A stretch of 64,000 bases of DNA from Comamonadaceae bacterium (GCA_947476285.1 CANJPU010000016.1:1-64000); one strand, 5' to 3'; shown: positions 9,481 to 19,225, counted from the stretch's first letter. The notes: a model not told the origin generated them from the letters alone. Numbers and translations are program-made.

Positions 9481-10040
9481 AGCTAGTCATTCTTGACCGC
9501 GACGGCACCATCAATGCCGACAGCGATGAGTTCATCAAGTCCCCGGACGAATGGACACCGCTGCCCGGCGCGTTGGAAGCCATTGCCAAACTCAATCACG
9601 CTGGTTGGCACACCGTCGTCGCGTCCAACCAGTCGGGCCTGGGGCGAGGGCTGTTCGATGTGGCATCTCTCAATGCCATGCATGCCAAGATGCACAAACT
9701 GCTCGCGCTGCAGGGCGGTCGAATCGACGCGGTCTTTTACTGCCCGCACAGCGCCGACGAAGGCTGCAACTGCCGCAAACCGCTGCCTGGCCTGTTTGAG
9801 CAAATCGGCGAACGCTTTGGCGTGGACCTCAAGGACACCCCAGTGGTGGGCGATGGCCTTCGCGACTTGCAGGCTGGCGTACTGGTAGGCTGCGAGCCCC
9901 ACCTGGTGCTCACCGGCAAAGGCGCCGAATTTCGCGGCCGCTCGCTGCCTGAGACCTTTCCCGTCGGCACCCGGGTACACGATGACCTTGGCGCATTCGC
10001 CAACTGGTTAATCGCCCGGCAAGCGGCCGCCCGAAGCTAA
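9477..10040 (+). CDS. gmhB: D-glycero-beta-D-manno-heptose 1,7-bisphosphate 7-phosphatase
   Basis: A HAD-superfamily histidinol-phosphatase-like enzyme that removes the 7-phosphate during ADP-heptose synthesis for LPS. Motif I is DRDGTI (residues 7-12), motif II the Ser in VVASNQSGLGRG, and motif III/IV includes KPLPGLF and GDGLRDLQAG. The zinc-type cysteine cluster CPHSADEGCNCRKP is intact. The 187-residue length is standard. The start overlaps the glyS stop. Confidence 0.9.
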   Translation: MKLVILDRDGTINADSDEFIKSPDEWTPLPGALEAIAKLNHAGWHTVVASNQSGLGRGLFDVASLNAMHAKMHKLLALQGGRIDAVFYCPHSADEGCNCRKPLPGLFEQIGERFGVDLKDTPVVGDGLRDLQAGVLVGCEPHLVLTGKGAEFRGRSLPETFPVGTRVHDDLGAFANWLIARQAAARS

Positions 10041-10059
10041 GCTGCACTGCGACCGCCCC

Positions 10060-10833
10060 GTGGCATTCATTCGCTCGCTTGTGCACGCCCTGTGGATGCT
10101 GGTGACGGTGATCCCCTGGGGCATCGTCATGCTCACCGCATCCATTTGGAGCAACGGCACCCAGATGTGGTGGATGGCGGTGCGCTGGTTGCGCTGGGCC
10201 GTTGGCGGCGCACGCGTGATCTTGGGTATCGAGGTGCGCGTCACCGGCTTCGAGCATCTTCCCCTGGGTGCCAAGAGCCCGGCCATCCTGCTGGTCAAGC
10301 ATCAGTCCACGCTAGAGACCTTTCTCATCCCCACGCTCATGCCCCATCCGCTGGCCTACGTCTTCAAGCGAGAGCTGATCTACGTTCCCTTTTTCGGCTG
10401 GGCCATGGGTCGCATGGACATGATCCACATCGACCGCCGTCTGCGCACCCGCGCCTTTGGCAAGGTGGTCGAGCAAGGCAAGCGCCTGCTCGCGCAAGGC
10501 GTCTGGGTCATCATGTTCCCCGAAGGCACCCGGATGGCGCGCGGCCAGCAGGGCACTTACAAGAATGGCGGCACCTTGCTGGCGGTGCAAACCGGCGCAC
10601 CGGTGATTCCCATCGCGGTCACCTCAGCCAAAGTCTGGCCACGCAAGGCATTCATCAAACGCCCTGGCGTGGTGGATGTCTCCATCGGCCCACCCATCCC
10701 CAGCCAAGGCCGCGAAGCGGGCGAGCTGATGCAGGAAGTGCAAGCTTGGATTGAGGCGGAAATGCGCAGGCTTGATCCTGAGGCCTACCCCCAGGACCGC
10801 CAGAGCCAAAGCCAAACACCTGCGGCAGGCTAA
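10060..10833 (+). CDS. plsC: 1-acyl-sn-glycerol-3-phosphate acyltransferase
   Basis: A membrane-associated acyltransferase making phosphatidic acid. The 257-residue protein has an N-terminal hydrophobic stretch (residues about 5-35). Motif I reads KHQSTLETF, an HX4E version of the usual HX4D that is common in betaproteobacterial members. The FPEGTR glycerol-phosphate-binding motif is followed by YKNGG and PVIPIAVTSA. The start is GTG 10060, 19 bases after gmhB. Position in the glyQS-gmhB run matches related genomes. Confidence 0.88.
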   Translation: MAFIRSLVHALWMLVTVIPWGIVMLTASIWSNGTQMWWMAVRWLRWAVGGARVILGIEVRVTGFEHLPLGAKSPAILLVKHQSTLETFLIPTLMPHPLAYVFKRELIYVPFFGWAMGRMDMIHIDRRLRTRAFGKVVEQGKRLLAQGVWVIMFPEGTRMARGQQGTYKNGGTLLAVQTGAPVIPIAVTSAKVWPRKAFIKRPGVVDVSIGPPIPSQGREAGELMQEVQAWIEAEMRRLDPEAYPQDRQSQSQTPAAG

Positions 10834-10838
10834 ACTCC

Positions 10839-11795
10839 GTGCTCATGCACCGGTTGCTGCAGCTCACCCTCGATCTGTTTGATTCAGCGCCAGCCGCGCC
10901 GCCGGCGCCAAGCGCTGCGCTGCCGCCAGTTGCCCGCAAGCGCGGCCCCAAGGCGGGCGCCCCGCCCACGGCGCCCACCGAGGCCGACACTGCGCCAGCC
11001 GAACACCTGGATCAGGTGCTGCAGCCAGCCTCGTTTCGCCATCCGCGCGCCAACCGTGAAGCCAGGCTCGGGCACTCGGTGGTTGCATTCGAATTCAAGC
11101 GTGCCAGGCGCCGCAATATTGGCTTCCTGGTGGGCCCCGAAGGTCTCACAGTCAGCGCGCCGCGCTGGGTGCCGATGCATGAGGTGGACGCGGCGGTGCA
11201 AAGCAAGACACCGTGGATACTTAAGAAACTTGACGACGCCCATGAGCGACATCAACGCGCCGAGTCAGCCCGTATCGACTGGAAAGATGGGGCCACCTTT
11301 GCGTTCATGGGCAGCCAGGTCATCGTTGTGTTGGACCCACGCCATGCTTTCGATGAAGTCGGAGCCGTGCTGCACGCGTCAGTTGACACCCTGCCCGGTG
11401 TGGCGGCGCACACCCTGCATGTGGGCCTGGCCCATAACGCGCAAGCCGCGCAGATCCGCGATGCGGTGCAGGCCTGGCTAATGCGTCAGGCACATCGTGT
11501 CTTCACCGAACGGCTGGACCATTTTGCGGGGCTGCTTGGCGTGCGCTGGCGCAAGCTCGCGCTCAGCAACGCCGGCACGCGTTGGGGCACGGCCCACTCG
11601 GACGGCACCATCCGCCTGAACTGGCGCTTGATTCATTTCAGGCAACAGGTGATCGACTATGTGGTGGCGCATGAGCTAAGCCACCTGCGGGTGATGGACC
11701 ACAGCCCACGCTTCTGGGACACCGTGCGCACTGTCGTGCCCGACTACCCGCAACTGCGCGACCAACTCAAACAGCAGACCCTGCCGCCCTGGTGA
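10839..11795 (+). CDS. YgjP-like (M48-type) zinc metallopeptidase domain protein
   Basis: The protein has 318 residues with a GTG start at 10839 (an ATG two codons later is equally possible). The C-terminal part carries VVAHELSHLRVMDHSPRFW: the HELSH zinc motif with a third His, preceded by RWGTAHSDGTIRLNWRLIHF as in the YgjP/SprT-like family. The first 60 residues are rich in Ala/Pro and probably disordered. It starts five bases after plsC, so it is cotranscribed. The substrate is unknown; family members are often listed as M48-type peptidases. Confidence 0.85.
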   Translation: MLMHRLLQLTLDLFDSAPAAPPAPSAALPPVARKRGPKAGAPPTAPTEADTAPAEHLDQVLQPASFRHPRANREARLGHSVVAFEFKRARRRNIGFLVGPEGLTVSAPRWVPMHEVDAAVQSKTPWILKKLDDAHERHQRAESARIDWKDGATFAFMGSQVIVVLDPRHAFDEVGAVLHASVDTLPGVAAHTLHVGLAHNAQAAQIRDAVQAWLMRQAHRVFTERLDHFAGLLGVRWRKLALSNAGTRWGTAHSDGTIRLNWRLIHFRQQVIDYVVAHELSHLRVMDHSPRFWDTVRTVVPDYPQLRDQLKQQTLPPW

Positions 11796-11828
11796 AGCCG
11801 AACCGCAGCTCGTGGCCGCTCGCCAGAT

Positions 11829-12884
11829 TCAGGCGCGTGTGAAGCGAAACACCCCGTCTTGACCCCGGTGCCGGCGCAGCTTGCCCGCATACCACAGCGC
11901 ATGCAGGTGCGCCAGCGCCTCGCCCAGCGCAAAGGTTGTCTGGTGACCGTCAAGCTCGCGCTTGAACATGATCGGCAAAATCTGGGCGGCAGAATGCGGC
12001 TTTTCGTCGCAGGCCTGCAGCACTTCGTCCAGCCGATCGCGGTGATGCTCGTGCAACTGGCGGATGCGCTCATGCATGTGGCGGAACGGCTTGCCATGTG
12101 AGGGCAGCACCAGCGTATCGGCCGGCAGCAGGCCGAACCTGTCCACTGAATCCAGGAACATCTGCAGCGGATTGCCCTCGGGCTCGATGTCGTAGACGCT
12201 CACATTGGTGGAAATACGCGGCAGCAGCATATCGCCGCTGATCAGCAGCCCCAGTGCGTCGCAGTACAGCGCAATGTGCTCGGGCGCATGGCCGTAGCCG
12301 CTGATGCAGCGCCAGTCGTTGGTGCCAATGCGAATCATGTCGCCGTCCTGCATGCGGCGAAAGCTGCGTGGCATCTGCGGAACCCAGTTCGAATACGAGC
12401 CGCTACGCGTATGAAAATGCTTCAGCGTGTCGGGGTCCGACACGCCCTGGCTGGCAAAGAAATCAGCCGAAGGTTGGCCGCCAAAGCTGGCCGGCGCAAT
12501 AGTGCCAACGCGCGCCGCGTTGAAGTCGGTGGCGCTCATCCACAGTCTGGCCTTCCAGCGTTCGCACAGCCAGTAGGCCAGGCCCACATGGTCCGGGTGC
12601 ATGTGCGTGACAATCACCCGAAGAATTGGCAAGCCTTGCAGTTGGGTCTTGAAAATCTCTTCCCAATCAGCCTTTGATTCATCCCTGCTGATGCAGCAGT
12701 CCACCACAGACCAGCCGGCCTGCCCGTCCACTTCGTCGCGCAAGAGCCAGAGATTGATGTGATTGAGCGCCAGCGGAAGCACCATCCGAATCCAGCGCAC
12801 CCCGGGGGCCAACTCCATCGAGCCACCGCTGGTAGGCAACTCGTCTCCAAAAGGGTAGTCCAGCAATTGCTCAAGTGAATTCAT
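11829..12884 (-). CDS. MBL-fold metallohydrolase
   Basis: A 351-residue metallo-beta-lactamase-fold hydrolase with the metal motif THMHPDHVGLAYW (HxHxDH) at residues about 92-104, and further ligand regions at GYGHAPEHIALYC and PSHGKPFRH. The C-terminal 80 residues look like the winged-helix extension of LACTB2-type proteins. It is divergent from the LiuR-like merR gene, and an operator-like palindrome lies 28 bases upstream of its start, so it probably belongs to the same regulon. Given that context it may be a thioester hydrolase acting on acyl-CoA, but this is inference. Confidence 0.85.
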   Translation of the reverse strand: MNSLEQLLDYPFGDELPTSGGSMELAPGVRWIRMVLPLALNHINLWLLRDEVDGQAGWSVVDCCISRDESKADWEEIFKTQLQGLPILRVIVTHMHPDHVGLAYWLCERWKARLWMSATDFNAARVGTIAPASFGGQPSADFFASQGVSDPDTLKHFHTRSGSYSNWVPQMPRSFRRMQDGDMIRIGTNDWRCISGYGHAPEHIALYCDALGLLISGDMLLPRISTNVSVYDIEPEGNPLQMFLDSVDRFGLLPADTLVLPSHGKPFRHMHERIRQLHEHHRDRLDEVLQACDEKPHSAAQILPIMFKRELDGHQTTFALGEALAHLHALWYAGKLRRHRGQDGVFRFTRA

Positions 12885-12911
12885 CGACGGGCCCGGGTTG
12901 GAGGATAAGAA

Positions 12912-12933
12912 TTGACGTTGACGTAAACGTCAT
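12912..12933. promoter_or_regulatory. LiuR-like operator between MBL hydrolase and merR
   Basis: This 22-bp near-palindrome has half-sites TTGACGTTGAC and GTAAACGTCAT. It differs at two positions from the perfect copy at 13553-13574. It sits 28 bases upstream of the MBL gene and 71 bases upstream of merR, where one MerR dimer could control both. LiuR sites of this ACGTAAACGT type are known for proteobacterial leucine regulons. Confidence 0.75.
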
Positions 12934-13003
12934 ATGTAATCCCCATTGTAGAGATTGGGGGAAATCCCCGCAGCCCCACGCGGTACATGCGAACTTTGCT
13001 TAT

Positions 13004-13417
13004 ATGGCCACAACCACCACCACCTACACCATCAGCGATCTGGCGAAAGAGTTTGACCTCACCACCCGCGCCATGCGCTTCTACGAAGACATGGGCTTGC
13101 TGCAACCCGAGCGCTCCGGCCCGGCTGGGCGCAATCGGGTCTACACCGCGCGCGACCGCACCCGCCTCAAGCTCACGCTGCGTGCCAAGCGCCTGGGGCT
13201 CTCGCTCAGCGAGGCGCGCGAGATCATCGACATGTACGACACACCGCGCGACACCGGCCCCCAGTTGCGCAAATTTCTCGCGGTCCTGGCGCAGCACCGC
13301 AAACAACTGGAAGAGCAAATGGCCGACCTGCAGGCCAACCTGGATGAAGTCAAGGTCCACGAAAAGGAAACCCGGGCCTTGCTGACACGCACAGAGAAGT
13401 CGAGGCAGCCGGCTTAG
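13004..13417 (+). CDS. liuR: MerR-family regulator, LiuR-like
   Basis: A 137-residue MerR protein with a winged helix-turn-helix (YTISDLAKEFDLTTRAMRFYEDMGLL, residues about 7-32), RNRVYTARDRTRLKLTLRAKRLG, then a C-terminal coiled-coil dimerisation helix (LAVLAQHRKQLEEQMADLQANL). It lacks the cysteine set of metal sensors, as expected for LiuR, which responds to branched-chain acyl-CoA metabolites. The start at 13004 puts the HTH at the N-terminus. Identical-type palindromes flank the gene on both sides, and isovaleryl-CoA dehydrogenase lies just downstream, which supports the assignment. Confidence 0.82.
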   Translation: MATTTTTYTISDLAKEFDLTTRAMRFYEDMGLLQPERSGPAGRNRVYTARDRTRLKLTLRAKRLGLSLSEAREIIDMYDTPRDTGPQLRKFLAVLAQHRKQLEEQMADLQANLDEVKVHEKETRALLTRTEKSRQPA

Positions 13418-13434
13418 GGCAATGCTGGGAAAGT

Positions 13435-13515
13435 CCGTTCACGTTGAGCTTGTCGAAACGCCCCCATTGCAAATCAACGACTTGGCGAAGGCTTCGACAG
13501 GCTCAGCCCGAACGG
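13435..13515. repeat. REP-like inverted repeat pair
   Basis: The arm at 13435-13459 and the arm at 13491-13515 are inverted copies matching at 20 of 25 positions. Both are versions of the dispersed CTTCGACAGGCTCAG-type element common between genes in betaproteobacteria. They could form a long hairpin between merR and the thioesterase operon and may act as a terminator for merR. Confidence 0.65.
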
Positions 13516-13552
13516 AGGGACTTGTTCAGCGTAGCCTTAGCAAGAGGCATAA

Positions 13553-13574
13553 TTGACGTTTACGTAAACGTCAA
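13553..13574. promoter_or_regulatory. LiuR-like operator, perfect 22-bp palindrome
   Basis: The half-site TTGACGTTTAC is followed directly by its exact reverse complement, giving a perfect palindrome. It ends 37 bases before the start of the thioesterase that precedes isovaleryl-CoA dehydrogenase, so it should control the thioesterase-ivd transcript. A related copy lies at 12912-12933 on the other side of merR. Confidence 0.8.
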
Positions 13575-13611
13575 CGTCAATCCCCGTTCAGGCGGCAATG
13601 CCAAGTTCAAC

Positions 13612-14073
13612 ATGACCCTCATCCCATTCGAGCCCAAGGATGCCGCTTACGCCGAGCGAGTGCGCGCCAGCTTTGAGCTGCAAGGCGCCATGAAGACCCT
13701 CGGCGCAAGCCTTGCCGGGGTAGAGCCGGGGCAGGTGGTGATCGAGCTGCCTTGGGCCCAATCGCTGACTCAACAGCACGGCTTCCTGCATGCGGGCATG
13801 GTGGCCGCAGCTCTGGACTCGGCTTGTGGCTACGCCGCCTTCAGCCTGATGCCGGCCGATGCGGGTGTCCTCACCATCGAATACAAAATCAATCTGCTCG
13901 CACCGGCCCAGGGGCAGCGCTTTCGCATGGTGGGCCAAGTGGTCAAGCCCGGTCGCACCGTGACCGTGGCCGAAGGCCGGGCTTATGCCATCACCGATGG
14001 CCGCGAGAAACTCATCGCCACCATGTCCGCCACCCTGATGGCGGTGACCGGCCGAGAAGGCATACGAAACTGA
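13612..14073 (+). CDS. PaaI-type hotdog-fold thioesterase
   Basis: A 153-residue single hotdog domain. [23 protein letters not shown] (the HGG-like region with the long central helix) and [15 protein letters not shown] are typical of PaaI/YbgC-group acyl-CoA thioesterases. The start at 13612 was chosen because the upstream in-frame extension would run through the LiuR operator. It lies 28 bases before ivd and is probably cotranscribed with it, so it may relieve acyl-CoA build-up in leucine degradation. The exact substrate is not visible. Confidence 0.82.
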   Translation: MTLIPFEPKDAAYAERVRASFELQGAMKTLGASLAGVEPGQVVIELPWAQSLTQQHGFLHAGMVAAALDSACGYAAFSLMPADAGVLTIEYKINLLAPAQGQRFRMVGQVVKPGRTVTVAEGRAYAITDGREKLIATMSATLMAVTGREGIRN

Positions 14074-14101
14074 GACACCGAACCCAAGGAGAAAGCTGAA
14101 C

Positions 14102-15280
14102 ATGAACCTTCCAGGCTTGAACTTTCATCTCGGCGAGGACATCGACGCCTTGCGCGACACGATTCGCGAATTCGCACAAATCGAAATCGCACCCCGCGCC
14201 GCCGAGATCGACCGCAGCGATCAATTCCCAATGGACCTGTGGCGCAAGATGGGTGCGATCGGGGCGTTAGGCATCACGGTGTCCGAAGAGTACGGCGGCG
14301 CCAACATGGGCTACTTGGCCCACATGATCGCCATGGAAGAAATCTCCCGCGCATCGGCATCGGTGGGTCTGTCCTACGGCGCGCACAGCAACCTGTGCGT
14401 CAACCAGATCAAGCGCAACGGCACTGAGGCGCAGCGTCGCAAGTATTTGCCCAAGCTGATCTCAGGCGAGCATGTGGGTGCTTTGGCCATGAGCGAGCCG
14501 GGCGCCGGCAGCGATGTGATCAGCATGAAACTCAAGGCCCAGGACATGGGTGGCTACTACCTGCTCAACGGCAGCAAGTTCTGGATCACCAACGGCCCTG
14601 ACGCCGACACCCTGGTTGTGTACGCCAAGACCGAGCCCGAGCTGGGCGCGCGCGGCGTCACTGCCTTCCTCATCGAAAAAGGCATGAAGGGCTTTTCTAT
14701 CGCGCAAAAGCTGGACAAGCTGGGCATGCGCGGATCGCACACGGGCGAGCTCTTGTTTCAGAACGTCGAAGTGCCCGCATCCCACGTGCTTGGCAGCGTC
14801 AATGGTGGCGCCAAGGTCTTGATGAGCGGTTTGGACTACGAGCGCGCGGTGCTGGCGGCGGGGCCCATCGGCATCATGCAGGCCGTGATGGACAACGTTG
14901 TGCCCTACATTCACGACCGCAAGCAATTCGGCCAGAGCATTGGCGAGTTTCAGTTGATACAGGGCAAGGTGGCCGACATGTACACCGTGCTGCAGGCTGC
15001 GCGCGCTTTCTGCTACACCGTGGGCAAGAACCTGGACGAGCTGGGCGCCGAACATGTGCGCCAGGTGCGCAAGGACTGCGCCTCAGTCATCCTCTGGTGC
15101 GCCGAGAAAGCCACCTGGATGGCTGGCGAAGGCGTGCAGATCTTCGGCGGCAATGGGTACATCAACGACTACCCGCTTGGTCGACTGTGGCGCGATGCCA
15201 AACTGTATGAGATTGGCGCAGGCACCAGCGAAATCCGCCGCATGCTGATCGGCCGCGAGCTATTCGCTGAAACCATGTAA
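14102..15280 (+). CDS. ivd: isovaleryl-CoA dehydrogenase
   Basis: This FAD enzyme oxidises isovaleryl-CoA to 3-methylcrotonyl-CoA in leucine degradation (liuA in Pseudomonas nomenclature). The 392-residue protein has the acyl-CoA dehydrogenase signatures [13 protein letters not shown] and [18 protein letters not shown]. The diagnostic catalytic base of isovaleryl-CoA dehydrogenases, a Glu in the [12 protein letters not shown] segment, is present at residue 247. The C-terminal position that holds Glu in medium-chain enzymes is Gly/Ala here ([10 protein letters not shown]). A good ribosome site (AAGGAG) precedes the start, and a LiuR-like operator lies upstream of the operon. Confidence 0.95.
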   Translation: MNLPGLNFHLGEDIDALRDTIREFAQIEIAPRAAEIDRSDQFPMDLWRKMGAIGALGITVSEEYGGANMGYLAHMIAMEEISRASASVGLSYGAHSNLCVNQIKRNGTEAQRRKYLPKLISGEHVGALAMSEPGAGSDVISMKLKAQDMGGYYLLNGSKFWITNGPDADTLVVYAKTEPELGARGVTAFLIEKGMKGFSIAQKLDKLGMRGSHTGELLFQNVEVPASHVLGSVNGGAKVLMSGLDYERAVLAAGPIGIMQAVMDNVVPYIHDRKQFGQSIGEFQLIQGKVADMYTVLQAARAFCYTVGKNLDELGAEHVRQVRKDCASVILWCAEKATWMAGEGVQIFGGNGYINDYPLGRLWRDAKLYEIGAGTSEIRRMLIGRELFAETM

Positions 15281-15295
15281 AGGGCAGACAGCAAT

Positions 15296-15952
15296 ATGCC
15301 AATCAAAGATCTCTTCACCCACAACCGCGCCTGGGCCGCCCAGATGGAGCGTGAGAGGCCGGGCTTTTTCAGCGGCCTGACCCAGCAGCAGCGGCCCAAG
15401 TACATGTGGATAGGTTGCTCGGACAGCCGGGTGCCGGCCAACCAGATCACCGGCCTGGAGCCGGGTGAAGTCTTCGTGCACCGCAACGTCGCCAACGTGG
15501 TGGTTCATTCGGACCTCAACGCGCTCTCGGCGATTCAGTTCGCGGTAGAAATGCTCAAGGTCGAGCACATCATGGTGGTCGGCCATTACGGCTGCGGCGG
15601 TGTGCAGGCCGCGCTCGATGGCACGCGCATAGGACTGGCCGACAACTGGATACGCCACATTCAGGACGTGCGCGATCGGCACCGCAGCTTGCTCGACACC
15701 GTGGAGTCGCACGAGCGCGCCAATGCGCTGGTCGACCTCAACGTGATCGAGCAGGTGGTCAACGTCTGCGTCAGCACCGTGATGTGCGACGCCTGGGCCA
15801 AGGGGCAGAAGGTCACCGTGCATGGCTGGGCCTACGGCATCCACGACGGCCTGTTGCAGGATCTGCGCATGTCAGTTGCCAGCACCGATGCGATCGAGCC
15901 ACTGTACCGAGCGGCCATCGAAGGCGTGCTGGCGGCGCGCAAGCCGGCGTGA
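15296..15952 (+). CDS. can: beta-class carbonic anhydrase
   Basis: This zinc enzyme interconverts CO2 and bicarbonate. The 218-residue protein has Cys41 and Asp43 in CSDSRVPAN, and His97 and Cys100 in GHYGCGGV, the beta-class zinc ligands with the Asp-Arg dyad. It begins 16 bases after ivd and probably shares its transcript. Bicarbonate is the cosubstrate of methylcrotonyl-CoA carboxylase, which acts right after isovaleryl-CoA dehydrogenase, so cotranscription with ivd makes metabolic sense. That link is inferred. Confidence 0.93.
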   Translation: MPIKDLFTHNRAWAAQMERERPGFFSGLTQQQRPKYMWIGCSDSRVPANQITGLEPGEVFVHRNVANVVVHSDLNALSAIQFAVEMLKVEHIMVVGHYGCGGVQAALDGTRIGLADNWIRHIQDVRDRHRSLLDTVESHERANALVDLNVIEQVVNVCVSTVMCDAWAKGQKVTVHGWAYGIHDGLLQDLRMSVASTDAIEPLYRAAIEGVLAARKPA

Positions 15953-15974
15953 TCCACCTCGCACACTAAAAGCC

Positions 15975-17807
15975 ATGTTCCCTCAGCGCCTGGACTCGCC
16001 CCTCGCCTACGACATCGCCAAAGCGATGATGGACGGCTTCAATCGGCACTATCGACTGTTCCGATCCGAGTCCGCGAGGGCCAAGCACCGCTTCGAGACC
16101 GCTGATTGGCATGGCCAGCAGCGGGCGCAGCGCGAGCGCATCGAGTTCTACGACCTGCGGGTGAAAGAGGCCACCGCGCGGCTGGAGAAAGAGTTCAAGG
16201 CCGGCGAGCAGCCAATGGACGTGTGGCAGCAGGTCAAGCTGCATTACATCGGTCTGCTGGTCGATCACCATCAGCCTGAGCTGGCCGAAACCTTCTTCAA
16301 CTCGGTCACCACCAAGATCCTGCACCGCACCCACTTCCACAATGATTTCATCTTCGTGCGTCCGGTAGTCAGCACCGAATACATCGAGAACGACGAGCCG
16401 GCCGCCTTGCCGACCTACCGCGCCTACTACCCCACGCGTGAGAGTCTGGGCGAGACAGTGGTGCGTCTCATTGAAAATTTCCAGTTGCAGCGCCCGTTCG
16501 ACGACCTGCAGCGCGACGCCAGCTACGTGCTGGAGGCCATCAACGGCCGTTTGGGCGCTATCCGCCTGCGCGCAAATTTTCAGATCCAGGTGCTCTCATC
16601 GCTCTTCTACCGCAACAAGGGCGCGTATCTGGTGGGCAAGATCATCAACGGCTTCATCGAAGTGCCCTTCACCCTGCCCATTCTTCACAGCAAGACCGGC
16701 AAGCTGTTCATCGACGCCTGCCTGTTCGGCGAGGACGATCTGCTGGGGCTGTTTTCATTCGCACGCGCCTATTTCATGGTCGACATGGAAGTGCCCAGCG
16801 CCTACGTGCAGTTTCTGCGCTCCATGATGCCGCGCAAGCCGCGCAACGAAATCTACAACGCGCTGGGCCTGGCCAAGCAAGGCAAGACACTTTTCTACCG
16901 CGACTTCCTCCATCACCTCAAGCACTCCACCGACAAGTTCCGCATTGCCCCCGGCATCAAGGGCATGGTGATGCTGGTGTTTGACCTGCCGTCTTTTCCC
17001 TATGTGTTCAAGCTCATCAAGGACTACTACCCGCCTCAAAAGGACACAACCCGCGAGCAGATCAAGGGCAAGTACCTGCTGGTCAAGCAGCACGACCGGG
17101 TCGGCCGCATGGCTGATACGCTGGAGTACAGCGAGGTTGCGTTCTCACGCGACCGCTTTGAACAAGAGCTGATCGATGAAATCCGCAAGTTCGCCCCCAG
17201 CCAGCTTGAGGTGAGCGACCGCGATGGCGACGGCAGCGAAGAGGTCATCATCAAGCACCTCTACATCGAGCGCCGGATGATCCCGCTCAACATCTACCTG
17301 CAGGAAACCCTGGACGCCGGGCGTGCTGCGCCGCAAGGCAGCCCTGCCGCCGCGCAAGCGCGCGAACAAATCGAGCGGGCCGTCATCGAATACGGCAACG
17401 CCATCAAGGACCTGGTGGCCGCCAACATCTTTCCCGGCGACATGCTCTGGAAGAACTTCGGCGTTACCCGTAATGCCAAGGTGGTGTTCTACGACTACGA
17501 CGAGATCGAATACATCACCGACTGCAACTTCCGCAAGGTGCCGCAGGCGCGCAACGAAGAAGAAGAGATGTCCAGCGAAGTCTGGTACAAAGTCGGCCCG
17601 CACGATGTGTTTCCCGAAACCTTCGGTCCTTTCCTGCTGGGCAACCCGGCGGTGCGCGACGTCTTCCTCCAACACCATGGCGACTTGCTGGACGCAGCCT
17701 TCTGGCAGGCCCACAAGGAGCGCATCCAGGCGGGCCATGTTCACGATGTATTTCCTTATGAGCGGGAAAAGCGTTTTGTCAGTCGTCGCCCACGGGCCGT
17801 TGCATGA
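15975..17807 (+). CDS. aceK: isocitrate dehydrogenase kinase/phosphatase
   Basis: This bifunctional enzyme phosphorylates or dephosphorylates NADP-isocitrate dehydrogenase, sending isocitrate to the glyoxylate shunt or the TCA cycle. At 610 residues it is slightly longer than E. coli AceK. The ATP-binding region includes [20 protein letters not shown] (residues about 320-340). The kinase-like catalytic part includes [20 protein letters not shown] and [15 protein letters not shown]. The start at 15975 begins [19 protein letters not shown]; it lies 22 bases after the carbonic anhydrase. aceA and aceB are not nearby; the neighbours are leucine/acetyl-CoA genes. Confidence 0.95.
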   Translation: MFPQRLDSPLAYDIAKAMMDGFNRHYRLFRSESARAKHRFETADWHGQQRAQRERIEFYDLRVKEATARLEKEFKAGEQPMDVWQQVKLHYIGLLVDHHQPELAETFFNSVTTKILHRTHFHNDFIFVRPVVSTEYIENDEPAALPTYRAYYPTRESLGETVVRLIENFQLQRPFDDLQRDASYVLEAINGRLGAIRLRANFQIQVLSSLFYRNKGAYLVGKIINGFIEVPFTLPILHSKTGKLFIDACLFGEDDLLGLFSFARAYFMVDMEVPSAYVQFLRSMMPRKPRNEIYNALGLAKQGKTLFYRDFLHHLKHSTDKFRIAPGIKGMVMLVFDLPSFPYVFKLIKDYYPPQKDTTREQIKGKYLLVKQHDRVGRMADTLEYSEVAFSRDRFEQELIDEIRKFAPSQLEVSDRDGDGSEEVIIKHLYIERRMIPLNIYLQETLDAGRAAPQGSPAAAQAREQIERAVIEYGNAIKDLVAANIFPGDMLWKNFGVTRNAKVVFYDYDEIEYITDCNFRKVPQARNEEEEMSSEVWYKVGPHDVFPETFGPFLLGNPAVRDVFLQHHGDLLDAAFWQAHKERIQAGHVHDVFPYEREKRFVSRRPRAVA

Positions 17808-17996
17808 GTACGCGCCTGAACAGAGCGGCCCCACGAAGAGGCAAAATGTATGACTGTGTCTTGCGTTTGGACAAATGCACCAGCAGGAAGGCGCTCTATG
17901 CTGCCTACCAAGCTGTGTCACCCCAAGCGATCTCTCGCGTCCCGTGCCGTGCGGCGGGGCGCTTACCTGATTCAACCGAGCTGAAAGGAGCTTCCC

Positions 17997-19178
17997 ATGT
18001 CTGATTCCATCGTTATCGTCGGCGCTGCCCGTACCCCCATGGGCGCGTTCCAGGGCGATTTTTCTGCGCTGTCCGCGCACGACCTTGGCGGCGCCGCCAT
18101 CAAGGCCGCCATGGAACGCTCAGGCGTTCCCGGTGACGCCATCGGCGAGGTGCTGTTCGGCAACTGCCTGATGGCCGGCCAGGGCCAGGCCCCGGCGCGC
18201 CAGGCGGTGTTCAAGGGCGGCCTGCCCAAGAGCGCAGGCGCAGTCACCTTGTCCAAGATGTGCGGCTCGGGCATGAAGGCGGCCATGTTCGCCCACGACA
18301 TGCTCTTGGCCGGCACCCATGAGGTGATGGTCGCCGGTGGCATGGAGAGCATGACCAACGCGCCCTACCTCATGCTCAAGGGCCGCGGCGGCTACCGCAT
18401 GGGCCACGACCGCATCTTCGACCACATGATGCTCGACGGCCTGGAAGACGCCTATCAGGCGGGTCGCTCCATGGGCACCTTCGGCGAAGAGTGCGCCGCC
18501 AAGTACAAGTTCAGCCGTGAAGCGCAAGACGCTTTTGCCACCGCCAGCGTCAAGCGCGCCAAGGCCGCCACCGAATCGGGCGCCTTCGCCACCGAGATCG
18601 TCCCCGTCACCGTCAAGGACCGCGCTGGTGAGCGCCTGATCGCCATCGACGAAGGCCCAGGCAAGGTCAAGCTCGACAAGATCGCGTCGCTCAAGCCGGC
18701 ATTCGCAAAAGACGGCACCATCACGGCTGCCTCCAGCTCCAGCATCAATGACGGCGCCGCAGCGCTGGTGCTGATGCGCGAGTCCACCGCCAGCCGTTAC
18801 GGCAGCAAACCCATTGCCCGCATCGTCGGCCACGCCATGCACTCGCAAGAGCCCAACTGGTTCACCACCGCACCGGTGGGCGCGGTGCAAAAGCTGTTGG
18901 CCAAGACCGGCTGGAAGGTCGGCGACGTCGATCTGTGGGAAGTCAACGAAGCCTTCGCCGTAGTGCCCATGGCGCTGATGGAGGAACTGAAGGTCTCGCA
19001 TGACATCCTTAATGTGAACGGCGGTGCCTGTGCACTGGGTCACCCCATCGGGGCATCAGGCGCGCGCATCATGGTCACGCTGATTCACGCGCTCAAGGCC
19101 CGCGGCGGCAAGCGCGGCATCGCCACGCTGTGCATTGGCGGTGGTGAAGGCACGGCGGTGGCTATTGAGTTGCTGTGA
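17997..19178 (+). CDS. acetyl-CoA C-acetyltransferase (thiolase)
   Basis: A 393-residue thiolase that condenses two acetyl-CoA or cleaves acetoacetyl-CoA. The nucleophile Cys89 lies in LSKMCGSGMKA. WEVNEAFAVV, GGACALGHPIGASGARI (His349) and the second catalytic cysteine in TLCIGGGEGTA are all present. A strong ribosome site (AAAGGAG) precedes the ATG. The 189-base gap after aceK holds no supported gene, and it may contain this gene's own promoter. It could use acetoacetyl-CoA derived from leucine breakdown or supply polyhydroxybutyrate synthesis. Confidence 0.93.
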   Translation: MSDSIVIVGAARTPMGAFQGDFSALSAHDLGGAAIKAAMERSGVPGDAIGEVLFGNCLMAGQGQAPARQAVFKGGLPKSAGAVTLSKMCGSGMKAAMFAHDMLLAGTHEVMVAGGMESMTNAPYLMLKGRGGYRMGHDRIFDHMMLDGLEDAYQAGRSMGTFGEECAAKYKFSREAQDAFATASVKRAKAATESGAFATEIVPVTVKDRAGERLIAIDEGPGKVKLDKIASLKPAFAKDGTITAASSSSINDGAAALVLMRESTASRYGSKPIARIVGHAMHSQEPNWFTTAPVGAVQKLLAKTGWKVGDVDLWEVNEAFAVVPMALMEELKVSHDILNVNGGACALGHPIGASGARIMVTLIHALKARGGKRGIATLCIGGGEGTAVAIELL

Positions 19179-19225
19179 ATGTGGCAGGCCTAGCCTGAGG
19201 CAAGATCATCCCACGGAGACGCCAC

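Noticed and set aside
13444..13611. A longer N-terminus for the thioesterase before ivd
   Set aside because: It would be translated through a REP-like repeat and the LiuR-like palindrome.
17804..18004. Small plus-strand frame in the gap between aceK and the thiolase
   Set aside because: No family similarity, no ribosome site, and it runs into the thiolase start. The 189-base gap looks non-coding.
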